The notes beneath the pieces are model-generated. The model made no database searches. It was not told the origin of the DNA and saw only the letters and a program-made list of their open reading frames with translations. 64,000 bases of DNA from Tessaracoccus sp. MC1679 (lineage in GTDB: Bacteria; Actinomycetota; Actinomycetes; Propionibacteriales; Propionibacteriaceae): the NCBI RefSeq assembly GCF_014164775.1, contig NZ_JACJGB010000001.1, positions 186,001-250,000 on the forward strand. The letters run 5' to 3'. Positions 62,367 to 64,000 of this stretch are shown here, piece by piece (positions within the stretch are counted from its first letter, which is position 1; each line of letters starts with the position of its first letter). The position numbers were made by a program, and so were the translations under genes.

Positions 62367-62717
62367 ATGAAGCTACGCATGCCCCTCCTCGCCCTCCTCG
62401 TCGCCGTCGCCGCCCTGCTCGGGCTCAGCGGATGCTCCGACGCCGGCGCCGACACCGCACGCACGGCAATCACCGACGGCGCCACGGTCATCGATGTGCG
62501 CACCCCCTCCGAGTACGCGGCCGGCAACATCGAAGGCGCGCTCAACATCGACGTCCAGGCCGCGGACTTCGCCGACCGCGTCGGAGAGCTCCCCAAGGAC
62601 GACACCTACGTCGTGTACTGCCGCTCCGGCAACCGGTCCGCGGCCGCGATCGACATCATGGAGGACCTGGGCTTCACCAGCCTCATCGACGGCGGCGCCT
62701 ACACCTCCCTGAAGTAG
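62367..62717 (+). CDS. Rhodanese-domain lipoprotein
   Basis: A 116-residue extracytoplasmic sulfurtransferase. Lipobox L-S-G-C places the acylated cysteine at 23; the rhodanese domain has V-I-D-V-R-T-P-S-E-Y and the active loop V-V-Y-C-R-S-G-N-R-S with catalytic C84. Its promoter carries a CsoR/CstR-type operator, which links it to the sulfur operon at 45919-48436. ATG 62367 is taken; a GTG at 62361 is possible but lies closer to the -10 box. Confidence 0.88.
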   Translation: MKLRMPLLALLVAVAALLGLSGCSDAGADTARTAITDGATVIDVRTPSEYAAGNIEGALNIDVQAADFADRVGELPKDDTYVVYCRSGNRSAAAIDIMEDLGFTSLIDGGAYTSLK

Positions 62718-62729
62718 CCCCAGACCGAA

Positions 62730-62773
62730 AACGGCGTGTGGCCGGCCCCCGAAGGGACCGGCCACACGCCGTT
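62730..62773. terminator. Bidirectional terminator between rhodanese and aldolase genes
   Basis: AACGGCGTGTGGCCGG at 62730-62745 pairs perfectly with CCGGCCACACGCCGTT at 62758-62773, between two convergent genes. Confidence 0.9.
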
Positions 62774-62789
62774 CGAACCGTGGTTCAGC

Positions 62790-63818
62790 TCACTTGGCGC
62801 CCATGGTGGTGCCGGCGGAGCGGAGGTTCTCGCACGCCTCCACGATGCGGGCGGCCATGCCGGCCTCGGCCAGCTTGCCCCACGCGCGCGGGTCGTAGTG
62901 CTTCTTGTTGCCCACCTCGCCGTCGACCTTGAGGACGCCGTCGTAGTTGCTGAACATGTGACCGACGACGGGACGGGTGTACGCGTACTGCGTGTCCGTG
63001 TCCACGTTCATCTTGATGACGCCGAAGTCAACCGCGTCGGAGATCTCCTGTGCGGTGGAGCCGGAACCGCCGTGGAAGACCAGGTCGAACGGCTTGTCCT
63101 TGCCGTACTTGGCGCCGACGGCGTCCTGGATCTCCTTGAGCACCTCGGGACGCAGCTTGACCGCGCCCGGCTTGTACACACCGTGCACGTTGCCGAAGGT
63201 GAGGGCCGTCATGTAGCGACCCTTCTCGCCCAGGCCGAGCACCTCGATGGTGCGCATGCCGTCTTCGATGGTGGTGTAGAGCTTGTCGTTGATTTCGGCG
63301 GAGACGCCGTCCTCTTCGCCACCGACGACACCGACCTCGATCTCGAGGATGATGTTGGCGGCCTTGGTGAGGGCGAGCAGCTCGTCAGCGATCTGCAGGT
63401 TCTCCTCCATCGGCACGGCCGAGCCGTCCCACATGTGGGACTGGAACAGGGGGAGCTGTCCGTTCTTCACGCGCTCGGCCGAGATGGCCAGCAGCGGACG
63501 GACGAACGAGTCCAGCTTGTCCTTGGGGCAGTGGTCGGTGTGCAGCGCGATCTGGATGGGGTAGTTCTTCGCCACCTCCTGCGCGTACGCCGCGAGCGCA
63601 GCGGCGCCGGTGACCTTGTCCTTGATGGTGGACCCGGAGGCGTACTCGGCGCCGCCGGTCGAAACCTGGATGATGCCGTCAGAGCCAGCCTCCGCGAACC
63701 CCTGGATGGCCGCGGTCACCGTCGACGATGAGGTGATGTTGATAGCCGGGTAGGCGAACTTGTTCGCCTTGGCCCGATCGAGCATTTCGGCGTAGATCTC
63801 GGGAGTAGCAATGGGCAT
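62790..63818 (-). CDS. fbaA: Class II fructose-bisphosphate aldolase
   Basis: Zn2+-dependent glycolytic aldolase, 342 residues. It starts M-P-I-A-T-P-E-I-Y-A-E-M-L-D; the zinc ligands include the histidine in A-L-H-T-D-H-C-P-K-D, with further metal and phosphate-binding residues in N-V-H-G-V-Y, V-F-H-G-G-S-G-S and N-V-D-T-D-T-Q. Size and motifs fit the class IIA type of Actinobacteria. ATG 63818 matches the family N-terminus; a longer frame from 63857 is unsupported. It converges with the rhodanese lipoprotein gene. Confidence 0.95.
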   Translation of the reverse strand: MPIATPEIYAEMLDRAKANKFAYPAINITSSSTVTAAIQGFAEAGSDGIIQVSTGGAEYASGSTIKDKVTGAAALAAYAQEVAKNYPIQIALHTDHCPKDKLDSFVRPLLAISAERVKNGQLPLFQSHMWDGSAVPMEENLQIADELLALTKAANIILEIEVGVVGGEEDGVSAEINDKLYTTIEDGMRTIEVLGLGEKGRYMTALTFGNVHGVYKPGAVKLRPEVLKEIQDAVGAKYGKDKPFDLVFHGGSGSTAQEISDAVDFGVIKMNVDTDTQYAYTRPVVGHMFSNYDGVLKVDGEVGNKKHYDPRAWGKLAEAGMAARIVEACENLRSAGTTMGAK

Positions 63819-63915
63819 GGATGCCTCTTTTCTGAGTGAGACTTCGGGTCGCCCCAACCTTATCGCCTCAGGGTCCCGGGAGGGAGGGCGGGGTCAGCAC
63901 TCAGGAGCGCTCAGC

Positions 63916-64000
63916 TCAGAGCACCCTGTCGAGCGCTGAGACGTCCAATCCGACGCGGCCGAGCGAGTAGGCCCGGGCAGCCGAGTCGATCACCGCCGGG
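63916..64000 (-). CDS. Unidentified protein, C-terminal end only
   Basis: An open minus-strand frame enters at the right edge and ends at TGA 63916-63918. About 27 codons are visible, reading P-A-V-I-D-S-A-R-A-Y-S-L-G-R-V-G-L-D and ending S-A-L-D-R-V-L. Codon use is high-GC third-position, as expected for a real gene. Too little remains to name a family. It would lie upstream of fbaA on the same strand with a 97-bp gap. Confidence 0.45.
   Translation of the reverse strand, partial: PAVIDSAARAYSLGRVGLDVSALDRVL

Overview
The window is high-GC DNA (roughly two thirds G+C by eye) from an actinobacterium, most likely a member of the Propionibacteriaceae such as Tessaracoccus or a close relative. 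The best taxonomic marker is a complete methylmalonyl-CoA carboxyltransferase (transcarboxylase) operon at 11372-15091, the key enzyme of the Wood-Werkman propionate cycle. Typical actinobacterial neighbourhoods support this: carD-ispD-ispF, gpmA-phoU-senX3-regX3, a UDP-galactopyranose mutase and a class II aldolase.

Layout. 1-6283: a partial DUF2207-like secreted protein, ispF, ispD and carD, a small lipoprotein, then the phosphate-sensing genes regX3, senX3 and phoU with a PHO-box-like repeat, and gpmA. 6284-11371: SDR, AI-2E-type permease and Fe-ADH genes separated by repeat-rich DNA (a 34-bp inverted repeat, a dispersed hairpin repeat, an esterase relic and four copies of a 76-78 bp hairpin element). 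11372-15091: transcarboxylase operon. 15163-18161: NarL-type two-component system and a small membrane protein. 18364-28733: a surface-glycan locus holding a cytosolic-looking GH3, a GtrA-like membrane protein, a GT2, a LytTR two-component system, a membrane-anchored GH3 with reversed domain order, and UDP-galactopyranose mutase. Matching 10-bp direct repeats (21-bp offset) precede both GH3 genes. 28796-29524: CsbD-like and CBS-pair proteins.

29803-38402 is a six-gene operon (DeoR regulator, lipoyl E2, E3, fused alpha-beta E1, PHP-domain protein, SDR) behind a pair of direct-repeat operators. It looks like a catabolic route ending in an oxidative 2-oxoacid or diketone cleavage whose substrate I cannot name, and it is the best candidate for an undescribed system. 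A lipoate ligase with a fused LplB-like N-terminus at 52302 could supply the lipoyl cofactor. 38573-43850: a serpin lipoprotein interrupted by a TGA near its C-terminus, and a secreted GH32 fructanase with a large domain insertion, divergent from its LacI regulator. 45166-48436: transaldolase-like gene and a sulfur-handling operon (MBL-rhodanese, rhodanese, TauE permease) under a CsoR/CstR-type operator. The same operator recurs before a rhodanese lipoprotein at 62367. 48406-52278: alpha/beta-hydrolase membrane protein, small membrane protein, and an ArsR-permease-thioredoxin cassette. 53352-53610: cluster of dispersed hairpin repeats. 53619-62223: L-fucose locus (sugar ABC importer, isomerase, kinase, LacI regulator, mutarotase). 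62790-63818: class II fructose-bisphosphate aldolase; the window ends in a partial gene.

I saw no rRNA, tRNA, CRISPR array, transposase or phage gene. Coordinates come from reading start and stop codons directly. Functional names rest on recognised motifs and family memory; no database search was possible.
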